Notes: generated by a model not told the origin, from the sequence alone. A stretch of DNA of 43,341 nucleotides from Nocardia asiatica NBRC 100129 (GCF_000308415.1 NZ_BAFS01000463.1:1-43341); one strand, 5' to 3'. Numbered from the stretch's first letter, positions 11,259 to 19,904 are shown. Numbers and translations: made by a program.

Positions 11259-11577
11259 CTGACGCTCCCTTCCCGAACATATGTGCCGACGTCCGAACAA
11301 TCTCCGCCCGACCCAGCACACACGGATATCCGCTTCGCCCGCACCGGCGGGACTTCGGCCGAGAGAGGCACCGCCGCTACAATTCGAGATCCTGTCGAGG
11401 GAGGCGAAGTTGTGCGCGAACTCTGCACCTGCGAATGGGTGAGTTCGAACTTCCCAGCTCCATCCATATCTGCGCTGATATCGCATCCTATCTGCGAAGA
11501 CCGGCTGTTCGGGCCATAAGCCAGTAGTGCGCCGCGCGCGGCGAGGCAGCCGACACGCGCCTTCGGGGTTCCGGTCA
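11259..11577. other. Intergenic region upstream of MFS gene, no gene seen
   Basis: This 319-base stretch contains the ribosome binding site of the exporter at its left end and otherwise no ORF with coding character on either strand. The continuation to 11891 is occupied by the IstB remnant and GC-rich non-coding sequence. Confidence 0.5.
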
Positions 11578-11757
11578 CGCCTACCAGCAACCGGGACCAC
11601 CCGAAATTCTGACCATGACGGCCGACCCCTGCTGGCGCGATCGGCGATGGACCGGCTGCAATCCGCCGCCTACGAACTCGTCGTCGAGGGCGAGTCCTAC
11701 CGGCAACGGCAGAAGCCGCGCCGCGGCAAACCAGCCGGACCAGCCGGCTCGGATTGA
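11578..11757 (+). pseudogene. IstB-like (IS21 helper ATPase) C-terminal remnant, frameshifted
   Basis: Three short pieces in shifting frames join into a typical IstB tail. PTSNRDHPKF starts at about 11581, LTMTADP at about 11610, and LLARSAMDRLQSAAYELVVE followed by GESYRQRQKP starts at about 11628 and ends at a stop at 11755-11757. IstB proteins carry SNRDP-W and DRL...GESYR near their ends. Two frameshifts within about 60 bases and no ATPase domain upstream mark it as a relic. No partner IstA or terminal repeats were seen. Confidence 0.6.
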
Positions 11758-11891
11758 CCAGCAACCCGATCATGCGTCACCATCACTGGAACAGCCGCCG
11801 CGAGAGACGCCAGCGCGAGCGACGCCCGCGCCCACCACCGCTGGGATCGAGGTGCGGCATCAGCGGACGGGGCGCGGTCACCGTCAACCGA

Positions 11892-13322
11892 TTACACCCC
11901 TTGCCACGCGGTGATCGTGCCGTCGTCGATGGCCTTGCGCAGGGCAGCGTGATCGCGTGCGTTCTGGTCGGCGTAGCTCTCGGCGAAGGCGGACATCGAT
12001 TCCTCGAAATCGTCGTCCGCGTCGAGGTAACCGGCGATCGAGAACCGATCGCCGGCGCGGGCGTGAGCGTGCGCGAGCACACGCGCGCACAGGCGGCCGT
12101 AACGAGTCATCAGTTCGGCAGACATGGTCTGGATTTCGGCGGACCCTTTGCCGTCCCGCAGTTGACGGACGTAGAAGTCGCGCACCACTCCGTCTTCGCC
12201 CGGTCCTTGCTGCCAGCCGAGGAGGATATCGCTGGCAGCTTGCATCAGCCGCTGCCCGGAGACGACCCGTTCTCCCTGATTGCCGAACGACGGGCCGTCC
12301 AGGTGCTTCGCGAGGACCGACGGCTCGGCTTCCTTGATCTGTAGGAAGAGTGGGTCGTTGCCCGGTCCGCGCAGGAGGATGATCCAGGTGCGGGTGCCCA
12401 CGCTGCCCACGCCCACGACCTTTCGCGCCGCTTGCACGTATTCGAACCGGTCGAACAGGGTCCGCCGGTTGGGCTGCAGCGTGTCGCGGTACCGCCTGAG
12501 CCGTTGGATCAGCGTCCGGTTCACCTGCTCTGCGTCGGCGCCGGTGAAGATTTCCTCGATCGGGATGATCAGCGGCGGCGTGCTCGTGATCCGCGGCTGC
12601 CCGGCTACGACGGTGGTCAGCTTGGACAGCGCCTGGGCGCTGTCTCGGGTCCAGGACTTGTCGATCGTCTTCTTCACCCGTTTCCTGGTCGGGGGATCGA
12701 GGACGTCGCGGAGTTCGCCGAATTGCGTCACGGCGTCGATATGGGAGTACCAGACCGCGAGCTCGCCGCGGGTGGACTGCTGATTCATGATTTCGCGGTA
12801 CTCGGCGGCGCAGGCGTGAAGGTACTTCCTGCGTTGTTTGCCGCTGTGATTGTTGTCGCGCCCGGCGACCGCGAGGCTGGCGACCAATCTTTTGACGTCC
12901 CATTCGAACGGGCCGGGATAGGTTTCGTCGAAGTCGTCGAGGTCGAACGCGAGATTGCGTTCCGGTGTCGCGAAGAGACCGAAGTTGCTCAGGTGGGCGT
13001 CCCCGCACAGTTGAGTGATCAAGCCGGTGGTCGGCATGTGCGACAGATCCTCGGCCATGACCACCGCCGCGCCGCGATAGAACGCGAACGGCGTGGTGCT
13101 CATTCGCCCGTACCGCACCGGAACCAGGTCGGGAATTCGTGTCGAGTCCTCGGCTCGCAGGAGCCCGAGCGGATCCCGATCAGCGCGGGGCTCGAACGCG
13201 GCCAGCACACCGGACGGCGCTCGGACCTGTACGGATCTGCCGTGTGCGGCGCGGTCGGCACTGGCCGATCGGTCGGCCGCGTCAGTGTGTTCGCCGGCCG
13301 CGGGATCTTTTCGCTCGGTCAT
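11892..13322 (-). CDS. DUF2252 family protein (kinase-like fold)
   Basis: 476 aa from ATG 13322. DUF2252 spans about residues 35-465: RMSTTPFAFYRGAAVVMAED, then CGDAHLSNFGLFATP and LAFDLDDFDETYPGPFEWDV, then VGVGSVGTRTWIILLRG and FLQIKEAEPS, ending with YADQNARDHAALRKAI. The GDAHxxNFG and FDLDDFDE motifs resemble the catalytic and metal-binding motifs of aminoglycoside-phosphotransferase-like kinases, but no substrate is known for the family. Length is normal and the gene looks intact. The first 30 residues are Ala/Asp-rich and probably disordered. It lies 240 bp downstream of a small membrane protein gene on the same strand. Confidence 0.9.
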   Translation of the reverse strand: MTERKDPAAGEHTDAADRSASADRAAHGRSVQVRAPSGVLAAFEPRADRDPLGLLRAEDSTRIPDLVPVRYGRMSTTPFAFYRGAAVVMAEDLSHMPTTGLITQLCGDAHLSNFGLFATPERNLAFDLDDFDETYPGPFEWDVKRLVASLAVAGRDNNHSGKQRRKYLHACAAEYREIMNQQSTRGELAVWYSHIDAVTQFGELRDVLDPPTRKRVKKTIDKSWTRDSAQALSKLTTVVAGQPRITSTPPLIIPIEEIFTGADAEQVNRTLIQRLRRYRDTLQPNRRTLFDRFEYVQAARKVVGVGSVGTRTWIILLRGPGNDPLFLQIKEAEPSVLAKHLDGPSFGNQGERVVSGQRLMQAASDILLGWQQGPGEDGVVRDFYVRQLRDGKGSAEIQTMSAELMTRYGRLCARVLAHAHARAGDRFSIAGYLDADDDFEESMSAFAESYADQNARDHAALRKAIDDGTITAWQGV

Positions 13323-13562
13323 GGTTTCGGCCCACCGTTGGCGGTCTCGCTCGAATAGTGGAATTCATCGGACGCGTTCGGGCTTCAGGTATGAACGATT
13401 CTCCACCGGGTGCGTTCGCCGATGTGCGGCAATTGCGGATCTACGCCTGATGTCGTGAACGGCGACACAAGCGCGCGGCAAAAGTGATCGAATTCGATCT
13501 GCTCGCATGAGCAGCACGAAATCCCCCGGGGTCGCGGTGCCCGATCGGTTCGCCGGTGCGAA

Positions 13563-14099
13563 TCAGTGGGTCAGGACGACCTTGACCGCGACGACGGTGG
13601 TGGCGGCGCACGCCAGCAGGACCGCCCCGAGCATCGTCGAACGATGGGGCCGCTCGCCGTGGAGCCGACCGATGACGAAGACGATGCCGCCGATTCGCAC
13701 CAGCATGGCGGATTCCGCGAGCACCTGCGCGGTGCGTGGTTCGACCCACCCGATCGCCGCGCCCGCGAGAATCACGCAGGGCAGCACCGCGGAGCTGAGG
13801 ATGGGCAGGGAGTCGCGCAGGTCTGCCCATCGCTCCTGTGGGGTCAGAGCATGGGTCTGGCGCACCGATTGACCGACGCCTTCGGCGAAGGCATGTGCGA
13901 TGAACGTGGAAAGGGCCGTGCCGAGGACGACCAGGATGCCGACGTCTTCGGCGGAGGGCGTCACCGGGATCAAGGCGGCGAGAATCAGCACGTTGCCGTA
14001 GATGTACGCGCTGATCCGGCTGGCCGCGTTACGGCGGTCGAGGGGAACGCTCCGGGAGAACAAGGGCCCGTGCAAGAGTTCGTGTCTGTTGCCTTCCAT
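13563..14099 (-). CDS. Small integral membrane protein, unknown function
   Basis: 178 aa from ATG 14099. About five hydrophobic helices are visible: ISAYIYGNVLILAALIPV; VGILVVLGTALSTFIAHAFA; LPILSSAVLPCVILAGAAIG; AMLVRIGGIVFVIGRL; MLGAVLLACAATTVVAVKVV. The family is not recognised. The first helix pair with FIAHAFAEGV resembles small uncharacterised actinobacterial membrane proteins. The C-terminus ends shortly after the last helix (LTH). It is followed by the DUF2252 gene on the same strand after 240 bp. No catalytic motif is visible. Confidence 0.75.
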   Translation of the reverse strand: MEGNRHELLHGPLFSRSVPLDRRNAASRISAYIYGNVLILAALIPVTPSAEDVGILVVLGTALSTFIAHAFAEGVGQSVRQTHALTPQERWADLRDSLPILSSAVLPCVILAGAAIGWVEPRTAQVLAESAMLVRIGGIVFVIGRLHGERPHRSTMLGAVLLACAATTVVAVKVVLTH

Positions 14100-14551
14100 C
14101 GTTCCTCACTGGAATCGTCGCGGCGGCACCGGGCTCAGCACCGACGAGATCGAGGGTTGTCGGATGATTGCTGATCTAGTCGATTGTCGCGCGCCGCTCG
14201 CAGTGACCGGCTTCGAGCCCCGTATGAGCCGCATTTTTGGTGCAGCGAATGCCGCAAATAGGTTCGCTATGAATTCGCCACCGGGACCGGTCAACTTTCG
14301 GCAGTCCGCACCCGCTCGTCGGCAGTGCGGCGCACACTGTGAGAGACAGTGCTTCCGACGAGGGAGCTGCGGACGCGCCACACACAGGCTGGAACGGCTC
14401 GGCGACCAAGCTGGGGTGTTCCCCGCGGCGATGCTGCCTCGAAGTGCCGTCGCCACAGCGGCGAGCCTGGCAGCCGGGTGACGGCAGCAGGACTGGCGCC
14501 CGAGCCGCGCATTACCACTCGCAACTGCTCAGCAATGCTGATCTCTGCCGC
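14100..14551. other. Divergent intergenic region, no gene seen
   Basis: About 450 bases between the membrane protein (reverse) and the membrane hydrolase (forward). Open frames here have no homology or RBS. The only functional sign is the -10-like element at 14552 on the right. Confidence 0.5.
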
Positions 14552-14563
14552 TACGCTTATCGT
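14552..14563 (+). promoter_or_regulatory. -10-like element placing a leaderless start
   Basis: TACGCT at 14552-14557 fits the actinobacterial TAnnnT -10 pattern and lies six bases before GTG 14564, which would put transcription start at the start codon. No Shine-Dalgarno sequence precedes this GTG, consistent with leaderless translation, common in actinomycetes. Confidence 0.4.
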
Positions 14564-16276
14564 GTGCCGACCGACGTGATCGACGGCGCAGCGAGCCGTC
14601 AACCCGGTTCTGTCCGCTCACGCGGGCATCGCCGCTGGCTACCCGCCCGATATGCGTTCGGCGGGCTGGTTGTCGCGGTGCTGTTCGCGTGGCTTTCGTT
14701 GACGCCCACCCTTTTGCCGCGCGGACCATTCTTCCAGGGAGTGGTTACCGGCGTATCTGCAGCAATCGGATACTTGATCGGGTTCCTCGGCTCCAAGTTG
14801 GTCCGCTACCTCCTACGCCGGGAGGCGCCACCGTCCGTCAAGACAGTCGTGCGGCGGACGGCCGCGGTGATCGCTGCGCTCGGGACAGCGGCGATGCTCG
14901 TGTGGTTCGCGGACTGGCAATCGCGGCTGCGCGAACTCATGGACGCTGCCCCCTTCCCCTGGTGGGGCTATGTCCTCACGGTGGCGCTGGCGGTCGTGTT
15001 CTACGTCGGACTGGTGGCAATCGCACGGATGCTGCTATATGCGGTGCGATGGGTCGAACGCCAAGTCGGCCGGGTGGTTCCGCGGCGTTTCTCGGCGACC
15101 GTCATCGGGGTGCTCGCGGTGGCGCTTCTGGTGGCGCTCGTCAACGGGGCGGCGGTGCGCGTGATCATGTCCGCGCTCAACGATTCCTTCGCGTCTCTCA
15201 ACCAAGAGACCAAGGCCGGTGACGCCCCGCCGACCTCGTCGCTGCGTTCGGGTGGTCCCGGTTCGCTGGTCAGCTGGGATTCGCTGGGGCGGCAGGGGCG
15301 CGCGTTCGTCTCACGCGGCCCGACCGTCGAGGAACTGTCCGCGTTCCACGGTGGACGCAGTGTGGAACCGATCCGGGCCTACGCGGGACTCGCCAGCGGC
15401 GGGGACTCGATCCGTGGGAATGCCCAGGTGGCAGCTGACGAACTCGAACGCGCCGGCGGATTCGATCGTGCCGTGGTCGCCGTGGCGGTGACCACCGGCA
15501 CCGGATGGATCAACGAAAGCCTCGCTTCCGCGCTGGAGTACATGCACAACGGCGATACCGCGATCGTCGGGCTTCAGTATTCCTATCTGCCGAGTTGGCT
15601 GTCCTTCCTGGTGGACAAGGAACGGGCCCGCCAAGCCGGCGAGGCGCAGTTCGGCGCGGTGTACGACAAGTGGAAGAAGCTGCCGCCGGAGTCACGGCCG
15701 AAACTTGTCGTGATGGGGGAGAGCCTCGGCTCGTTCGGAGGCGAGAGCGCGTTCGGGAATGTCGACGATATCGAGCTGCGGACCGACGGCGTGCTGTTCA
15801 CCGGACCGCCCAATGCCAACCGGATCTGGACAGACGTCACGGAGAACCGCGATCCGGGCTCGCCCGAGCGGTTGCCGATCTATGAGCAAGGCCGAACTGT
15901 CCGCTTCGGTGCGCAGGCTCCGGAGGACCTCCCACGCCCGGACGCCCCCTGGGAACGGCCACGGATGGTCTATCTCCAGCACGCCTCCGATCCGATCGTC
16001 TGGTGGTCTCCGGAACTCACGCTCCGCGAACCGGATTGGCTTCAGGAGGAACGTGGCGGCGATGTGCTCGACAGCACGCGCTGGTATCCATTCGTGACAT
16101 TTCTCCAGGTCGCGGCCGACATGGCGGTGTCGACCAACGTCCCCGACGGACACGGACACACCTACATCGTCGACATCGCCGACGCGTGGAGCGCGATCCT
16201 CGCACCGCCCGGGTGGACCGCGACCGACAACGACCGTCTGCGAACCACACTCGCCGGAATCGGTGGAGACGGCTGA
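14564..16276 (+). CDS. Membrane alpha/beta-hydrolase (Abhydrolase_9 type)
   Basis: 570 aa from GTG 14564; the frame is open to 14339 but the upstream translation is uncharacteristic. Residues about 25-200 contain four transmembrane helices (FGGLVVAVLFAWLSLTPTLL; VTGVSAAIGYLIGFLG; TAAVIAALGTAAMLVWFADW; YVLTVALAVVFYVGLVAIA) and a fifth (VIGVLAVALLVALVNG). The C-terminal catalytic region has FVSRGPTVEELSAFHGG, IRAYAGLASGG, VAVTTGTGWIN, the nucleophile elbow VVMGESLGSFGGE (Ser387), and YLQHASDPIVWWSPEL with a probable catalytic Asp. DGHGHTY near the end supplies the likely His. Members are widespread in mycobacteria and nocardiae and thought to act on lipids or esters at the membrane; substrate unknown. 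Confidence 0.9.
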   Translation: MPTDVIDGAASRQPGSVRSRGHRRWLPARYAFGGLVVAVLFAWLSLTPTLLPRGPFFQGVVTGVSAAIGYLIGFLGSKLVRYLLRREAPPSVKTVVRRTAAVIAALGTAAMLVWFADWQSRLRELMDAAPFPWWGYVLTVALAVVFYVGLVAIARMLLYAVRWVERQVGRVVPRRFSATVIGVLAVALLVALVNGAAVRVIMSALNDSFASLNQETKAGDAPPTSSLRSGGPGSLVSWDSLGRQGRAFVSRGPTVEELSAFHGGRSVEPIRAYAGLASGGDSIRGNAQVAADELERAGGFDRAVVAVAVTTGTGWINESLASALEYMHNGDTAIVGLQYSYLPSWLSFLVDKERARQAGEAQFGAVYDKWKKLPPESRPKLVVMGESLGSFGGESAFGNVDDIELRTDGVLFTGPPNANRIWTDVTENRDPGSPERLPIYEQGRTVRFGAQAPEDLPRPDAPWERPRMVYLQHASDPIVWWSPELTLREPDWLQEERGGDVLDSTRWYPFVTFLQVAADMAVSTNVPDGHGHTYIVDIADAWSAILAPPGWTATDNDRLRTTLAGIGGDG

Positions 16277-16296
16277 ACCGGCTTTCGGCCCGCGTC

Positions 16297-16434
16297 TCAG
16301 GAGCCGAGTATTCTGCCCTTCTCGGCTTCGAACTCGGCATCGGTGAGCACACCCTGCGCTTCGAGTTCGGCGAGTTCCTTCAAGGCGGCGATCCGGAACT
16401 GCTGATTCGTCCAGTCCGGGCCTGGCAGCAGCAC
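16297..16434 (-). CDS. Minimal SHOCT-domain ORF, possibly a gene remnant
   Basis: 45 aa if started at GTG 16434: a short hydrophobic lead (VLLPGPDWTNQQ), then a full SHOCT motif, RIAALKELAELEAQGVLTDA followed by EFEAEKGRILGS. SHOCT is a short C-terminal domain linked to oligomerisation or membrane proteins. The frame remains open upstream (GPRPGVGFAV) but without an obvious start or RBS, so this may be the tail of a lost larger protein or a genuine micro-protein. It lies between the membrane hydrolase and the DUF7144 gene, on the strand of the latter. A second SHOCT gene is 1.7 kb away at 18074. Confidence 0.5.
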   Translation of the reverse strand: MLLPGPDWTNQQFRIAALKELAELEAQGVLTDAEFEAEKGRILGS

Positions 16435-16525
16435 GGCGAAGCCGACGCCGGGCCGCGGGCCGACGCATGACCGGACGCGGTCAAGGTGGGGAGTCGGCTG
16501 AAGCGCTTGGTGCGTGCGAATCGAG

Positions 16526-16930
16526 TTAGGCGCGGTCGGGCCGCCAGGTCGTCACCGCCCAGATCACTACGACGTCCAAGGCGATCACCACGGTCGACCA
16601 CCACGGGTAGTACGGCAGCCACAAGAAATTGGCCAGGATCGACAACGCGGCGAGGAATACCGCTACCACCCTCGCCCACATGGCTCCGGCCATCAGCCCG
16701 ACTGCCGCGATCACTATCAAGATCCCGAGAACGAGATGGATCCAGCCCCAACTGGTGGTACTGAACTCATAGGTGTAATTGGGTCCGGAGATCAGAACGT
16801 CGTCTTTGGCCAGGGCGGAGACGCCCTGGAAGATCGACAAGATTCCGGCGCAGAACAACAGGATCGCCGCTCCGATCGACGTCCCGGCCGCGACGGCCTG
16901 CTTGACGGAATGCTCATTGGTAGCTGACAT
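16526..16930 (-). CDS. DUF7144-type four-helix membrane protein
   Basis: 134 aa from ATG 16930. Four transmembrane helices: SIGAAILLFCAGILSIFQGV; SWGWIHLVLGILIVIAAVGL; MWARVVAVFLAALSILANFL; STVVIALDVVVIWAVTTW. The pattern FCAGILSIFQGVSAL, then YTYEFSTTSWGWIHLVLG, then WLPYYPWWSTVVIALD matches a common actinobacterial family (DUF7144). It is often near stress-related genes; no function is established. The downstream SHOCT ORF is on the same strand 92 bp away. Confidence 0.85.
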   Translation of the reverse strand: MSATNEHSVKQAVAAGTSIGAAILLFCAGILSIFQGVSALAKDDVLISGPNYTYEFSTTSWGWIHLVLGILIVIAAVGLMAGAMWARVVAVFLAALSILANFLWLPYYPWWSTVVIALDVVVIWAVTTWRPDRA

Positions 16931-18073
16931 TGCCGTTCGCCTCTCTCATCAGCGCTGTAAGGATGGGATTCCGCAGTTCGGCGAGACCGCCGAAACCGCG
17001 GATCGACTGCGAACGGCGACTGAGCGCAGCCGCCTGCGCAGAATCGTGAATCTCTGTGCGCGAAGCGCATAACCGCAGATGCATCCGCAGGAAAAGGACG
17101 TGTCGTGGTGCCTCGGGTTGCCTGCCACACCCGGGGCACATCGCTGATCGACGCCCACACAGCGGTCGCCGCTCTTGGCGCTCGACTCACCGAGCAAGCA
17201 TACCTCAGCGATTTTCTGGTTACCCTGATCTCGCTGTGCTGGTGGGCGCCGCGTCACTTCGCGAGCGCGACGTTGCGCCAGAGGTTGGTGAGGTTTTCGG
17301 TTCCTCCGAACAGGGTGGTGAAGTTCGTCGAGTCGACGGCGATGATGTCGCCGGCACGCCGGTCGGTGGGTATTAAGAAATACGCACCGCCCCGGAGGGT
17401 TGTGAACGCCGGTAAGCGTTTGACGATCTGGCGAATCGGGCGTTTGGGGATCTTGTATTCCAAAGTGCCGCGCCGTCATTCCCGCACACCGGGCGACCAG
17501 CTGGTCGTGCACTCGACCGGGTCTGACCTTCGCGCAGAGCGAGAAATCGAAATTAGCCGGTGTGCGGGAGAAACAGGCCCGTACGACCCTGTTCGAGCTC
17601 GAAATATCCTTCCTTCGGGATGGCATCGCCGCCGGCTCGGACCAGTCCCCATTACCCGCGGTCATGTCCGCCTCCGTTTCCAGCGGTGTGGCTCGAACCG
17701 GGAAGGGATCGACCGATTTCGAGGCTCGATCCGGCTACCGTAAGCCGCCCCGCGGCGGTGCTCACGCGGCGATTTCAGCAGTCACGCTGCACCAGGCAGC
17801 ACGCTTTCCGGCGAGCACACTGCGCATCGGAACAGTCGAACGGCAGCACCTCGCATCCGCGTATCAGGTTCTCAACAATTTTCGTCGAGTGGTTCCACCG
17901 ATGTCGCTCGGGGCCTATTTTCGAACCGCGCTCATCAACTGTGCGAGTGAACGCTCGCGACGATGACAGAGGTTTGTTCTTCACCGGAATTCCGACCGGC
18001 GGTACGTTCTTCGTCGCCATCTGTTCCGCGCGTGGCAACGATATGGGAAAGATCATCCGAGGAGGTTCACAGC
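16931..18073. other. 1.1-kb poorly coding region
   Basis: No convincing full gene on either strand. It includes one orphan 69-codon ORF (17254-17463, listed separately) and long overlapping open frames that look like GC-bias shadows. The right end, immediately before ATG 18074, carries the RBS GAGGAGG of the SHOCT protein gene. Local A/T content is higher at 17860-17970, which may hold that gene's promoter, but no clear -35/-10 pair was found. Confidence 0.5.
17254..17463 (-). CDS. Orphan small ORF, unknown; possibly a gene fragment
   Basis: 69 aa from TTG 17463; the same frame is stopped just upstream by TGA. It reads EYKIPKRPIRQIVKRLPAFT, then TLRGGAYFLIPTDRRAGDII, then AVDSTNFTTLFGGTENLTNL. 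The residue mix (many Thr, Asn, Phe, mixed basic) is unlike the Arg/Ala/Pro-rich shadow frames around it, which is why I list it. No family recognised. The non-ATG start and an immediate upstream stop fit a fragment of a decayed gene. Confidence 0.3.
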   Translation of the reverse strand: MEYKIPKRPIRQIVKRLPAFTTLRGGAYFLIPTDRRAGDIIAVDSTNFTTLFGGTENLTNLWRNVALAK

Positions 18074-18487
18074 ATGGATTCGTTTTGGGATTACGTGTGG
18101 TACACGATTCTGGTGTTCGCCTTCGTGGCGTACCTGATCGTGCTGTTCCAGATTCTCGTGGATCTCTTCCGCGATCACTCCGTCTCCGGCATCGCCAAGG
18201 CGTTGTGGGTGATCGCCCTGGTGGTGTTCCCGTACCTGACGGCCCTGGTCTACCTGATCGTCCGCGGGCGGGGGATGGCGCTGCGCGCCCAGCGGATGCA
18301 GGCCGAGACGAAGCAGGCCACCGACGAGTACATCCGGCAGGTCGCGGGCAAGTCGCCCGCGGAGAACATCGCCGACGCCAAGGCCCTCCGCGACTCCGGC
18401 GTCATCACCGACGCGGAATTCGAGCAACTCAAGGCCCATGCCCTGGGGCGTCCCGCCGCAGCACACGACGCGCCGACTCGCCGGTGA
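18074..18487 (+). CDS. PLDc_N-SHOCT membrane protein
   Basis: 137 aa from ATG 18074 with GAGGAGG eight bases upstream. Two transmembrane helices form a PLDc_N (cardiolipin-synthase N-terminal-like) unit: TILVFAFVAYLIVLFQILVD and ALWVIALVVFPYLTALVYLI, joined by the short loop LFRDHSVSG. A basic, Gln-rich helix (GMALRAQRMQAETKQATDEY) and a C-terminal SHOCT domain (ADAKALRDSGVITDAEFEQL) follow. The PLDc_N plus SHOCT architecture is common in actinomycetes. It probably sits in the plasma membrane with SHOCT in the cytoplasm; role unknown. Confidence 0.88.
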   Translation: MDSFWDYVWYTILVFAFVAYLIVLFQILVDLFRDHSVSGIAKALWVIALVVFPYLTALVYLIVRGRGMALRAQRMQAETKQATDEYIRQVAGKSPAENIADAKALRDSGVITDAEFEQLKAHALGRPAAAHDAPTRR

Positions 18488-18660
18488 GGCACCTGCCGTC
18501 GGTCACCGAACACACGATCGCCGAAGGCCACGCCGACGGCAGGCAGGCTAACCTCCCGCACGGATTGGCCGCGAGCATGCTGGCCGTGCTGGACGATCGC
18601 TACCTGCGCAAGCGCCAGCACAGCAGGGTCTGCGGCGCAAAGGATGGGCGCGGTGACGCC
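18488..18660 (+). pseudogene. Possible remnant of an Rpn/DUF4351-like protein tail
   Basis: In the frame ending at 18738 the translation right after the SHOCT gene reads TIAEGHADGRQANLPHG, then LAASMLAVLDDRYLRKRQHS, then a Cys and QRW. This loosely follows the EGxAxGxxxxLLxVLxxR...C...W tail of Rpn-type nuclease/transposase-like proteins in actinomycetes. No catalytic domain is upstream. Weak evidence. Confidence 0.2.
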
Positions 18661-18671
18661 CTCGTGGAGAG

Positions 18672-19235
18672 TCAGCGCTGGTCAGCCGGTCCGTCCAGCC
18701 GTGGGGCATCGGTGTCACCGCCGCGACCACTGTCGTGATCGACTTCGGCGCCGTGTCTCTCGCCTGCGCTGCTTCCGATTCGGCGCGGTTTGACCATGCG
18801 CCGGGTGCCGCCGGCCGGAGCATCGCCACCAGCTCGCTTCCGCCGCAACGCGTCGAGATCGACGACGCTCCCCTCAGGCCCGGCATTGGTCGAATCGCCC
18901 TCCGGGGCGCGGTGCCGCCCCGCGCCGGGGTCGACCGGCCACCACCCCGTCTCCCGCTGCAGTTCCGATCGCAATACGGGCTTGGTCGGTGCGGGATCAT
19001 AGACAGAGCCGCGTTCCGATCGCCACGTCTTGTGGGGACGCTCGCCGGCCTCTTCCGTCACGCGCCGCGGGCGACGCGGTAGCCGGGTGACTTTCGCCGT
19101 GCCGTCGTCCGCCCCGGGGGGCTCGGCAGCCTTCATTCCTTCTTCCAGCTTCCTGCGCGACCGTTCCAGCGCGTCGAACCTCTTCCTGCCGGGGTCCGGC
19201 GAGGGTTCCCGTCCCGGCACTTCCCGCTCCGACAT
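18672..19235 (-). CDS. Hydrophilic protein of unknown function
   Basis: 187 aa from ATG 19235 (or 197 aa from GTG 19265); neither start has a clear RBS. No hydrophobic segment. A basic/acidic helix near the N-terminus (RKRFDALERSRRKLEEGMKA), then a basic patch (KVTRLPRRPRRVTEE), an aromatic patch (ETGWWPVDPGAGRH), VVDLDALRRKRAGGDA and MVKPRRIG. The rest is Gly/Pro/Asp-rich and probably disordered. The spaced short motifs inside a disordered chain suggest a binding scaffold or nucleic-acid-binding protein. I do not recognise it, and it could in part be a shadow frame. Upstream sits the palindrome at 19347-19364. Confidence 0.45.
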   Translation of the reverse strand: MSEREVPGREPSPDPGRKRFDALERSRRKLEEGMKAAEPPGADDGTAKVTRLPRRPRRVTEEAGERPHKTWRSERGSVYDPAPTKPVLRSELQRETGWWPVDPGAGRHRAPEGDSTNAGPEGSVVDLDALRRKRAGGDAPAGGTRRMVKPRRIGSSAGERHGAEVDHDSGRGGDTDAPRLDGPADQR

Positions 19236-19346
19236 CGAACTAGCAGCCGATGAGTGCCACTGCACCCGTCGGCGCCGCGGTCACTGGTACGCCGAGCCGA
19301 TGTCTGAACTTGTCGCTGATTGTGTCGCTCACGTCCGTATTCTCCA

Positions 19347-19364
19347 TCAGTGGGTAACCACTGA
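19347..19364. promoter_or_regulatory. Palindrome, candidate operator or hairpin
   Basis: TCAGTGG-GTAA-CCACTGA, perfect seven-base arms around four bases, in the 670-base region between the hydrophilic protein (reverse, start 19235) and the RibD-like gene (forward, start 19905). Placement about 110 bp before the reverse gene fits an operator; no regulator is adjacent. Confidence 0.35.
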
Positions 19365-19904
19365 GCACCGGAGCCAGGCCGGCGCCCGCCGCGAGACTCG
19401 ATGGGTTTCGGTGTCCACAGGCGAGTGGCCCTTTCAGGTATACCGCTCATACCTTAACGCTCGGCCGGACGGAGTGCCGAGGTGTAGATACAGACAGGCA
19501 CGAACGCTGCGGCCGCTCATGCGAGCCGACAGGCTCCCGTCACGCGAGGCGGCCGGGCGAGTTCACCGGCCACGGCGTCGAGGCGTACTCCAGCTGGCCA
19601 CTGCCGTCGAGGAGGACCGGACCTGCCCTCGATGAGCGGCATCCTGGCCCACAGCGCCTACCGCCTGCTGGCGGCCCCGCCTCGCTTCCCGGTGCTGGGC
19701 GAAGGGCCGGGCTGCGTCACGGCCACCGGGGCGGCGGCGAGATGGCACTACGTCCGCGTCGGGCGCGAATCCGGCGGGCGGCCGGTGCGGGCGGCCGGAG
19801 GCTCGAACCAGCCACCCGCGCCGACCAGGACACAGATCGCGCACAGATTAGATTTTCGCGCCGCACCCGTCTGTACGTGTGAAATCGACTCACGAGAGGC
19901 TGGC
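19365..19904. other. Intergenic region, no gene seen
   Basis: Open frames here lack coding character. The RBS-like GAGAGG at about 19893-19898 belongs to the gene starting at 19905. An A/T-rich patch at about 19849-19857 (TTAGATTTT) may be part of its promoter. Confidence 0.45.

Noticed and set aside
10377..11519. 380-codon forward frame opposite the MFS gene
   Set aside because: Gln/Arg/His-rich antisense shadow of an exporter with clear transmembrane helices.
14205..14235. String resembling a tRNA T-arm and possible attachment site
   Set aside because: No cloverleaf can be folded around it and no duplicated copy was seen.
17971..18005. Possible SigB-type promoter before the PLDc_N-SHOCT gene
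   Set aside because: GTTT and GGTAC elements are present but the spacing is about 25 bases, too long.
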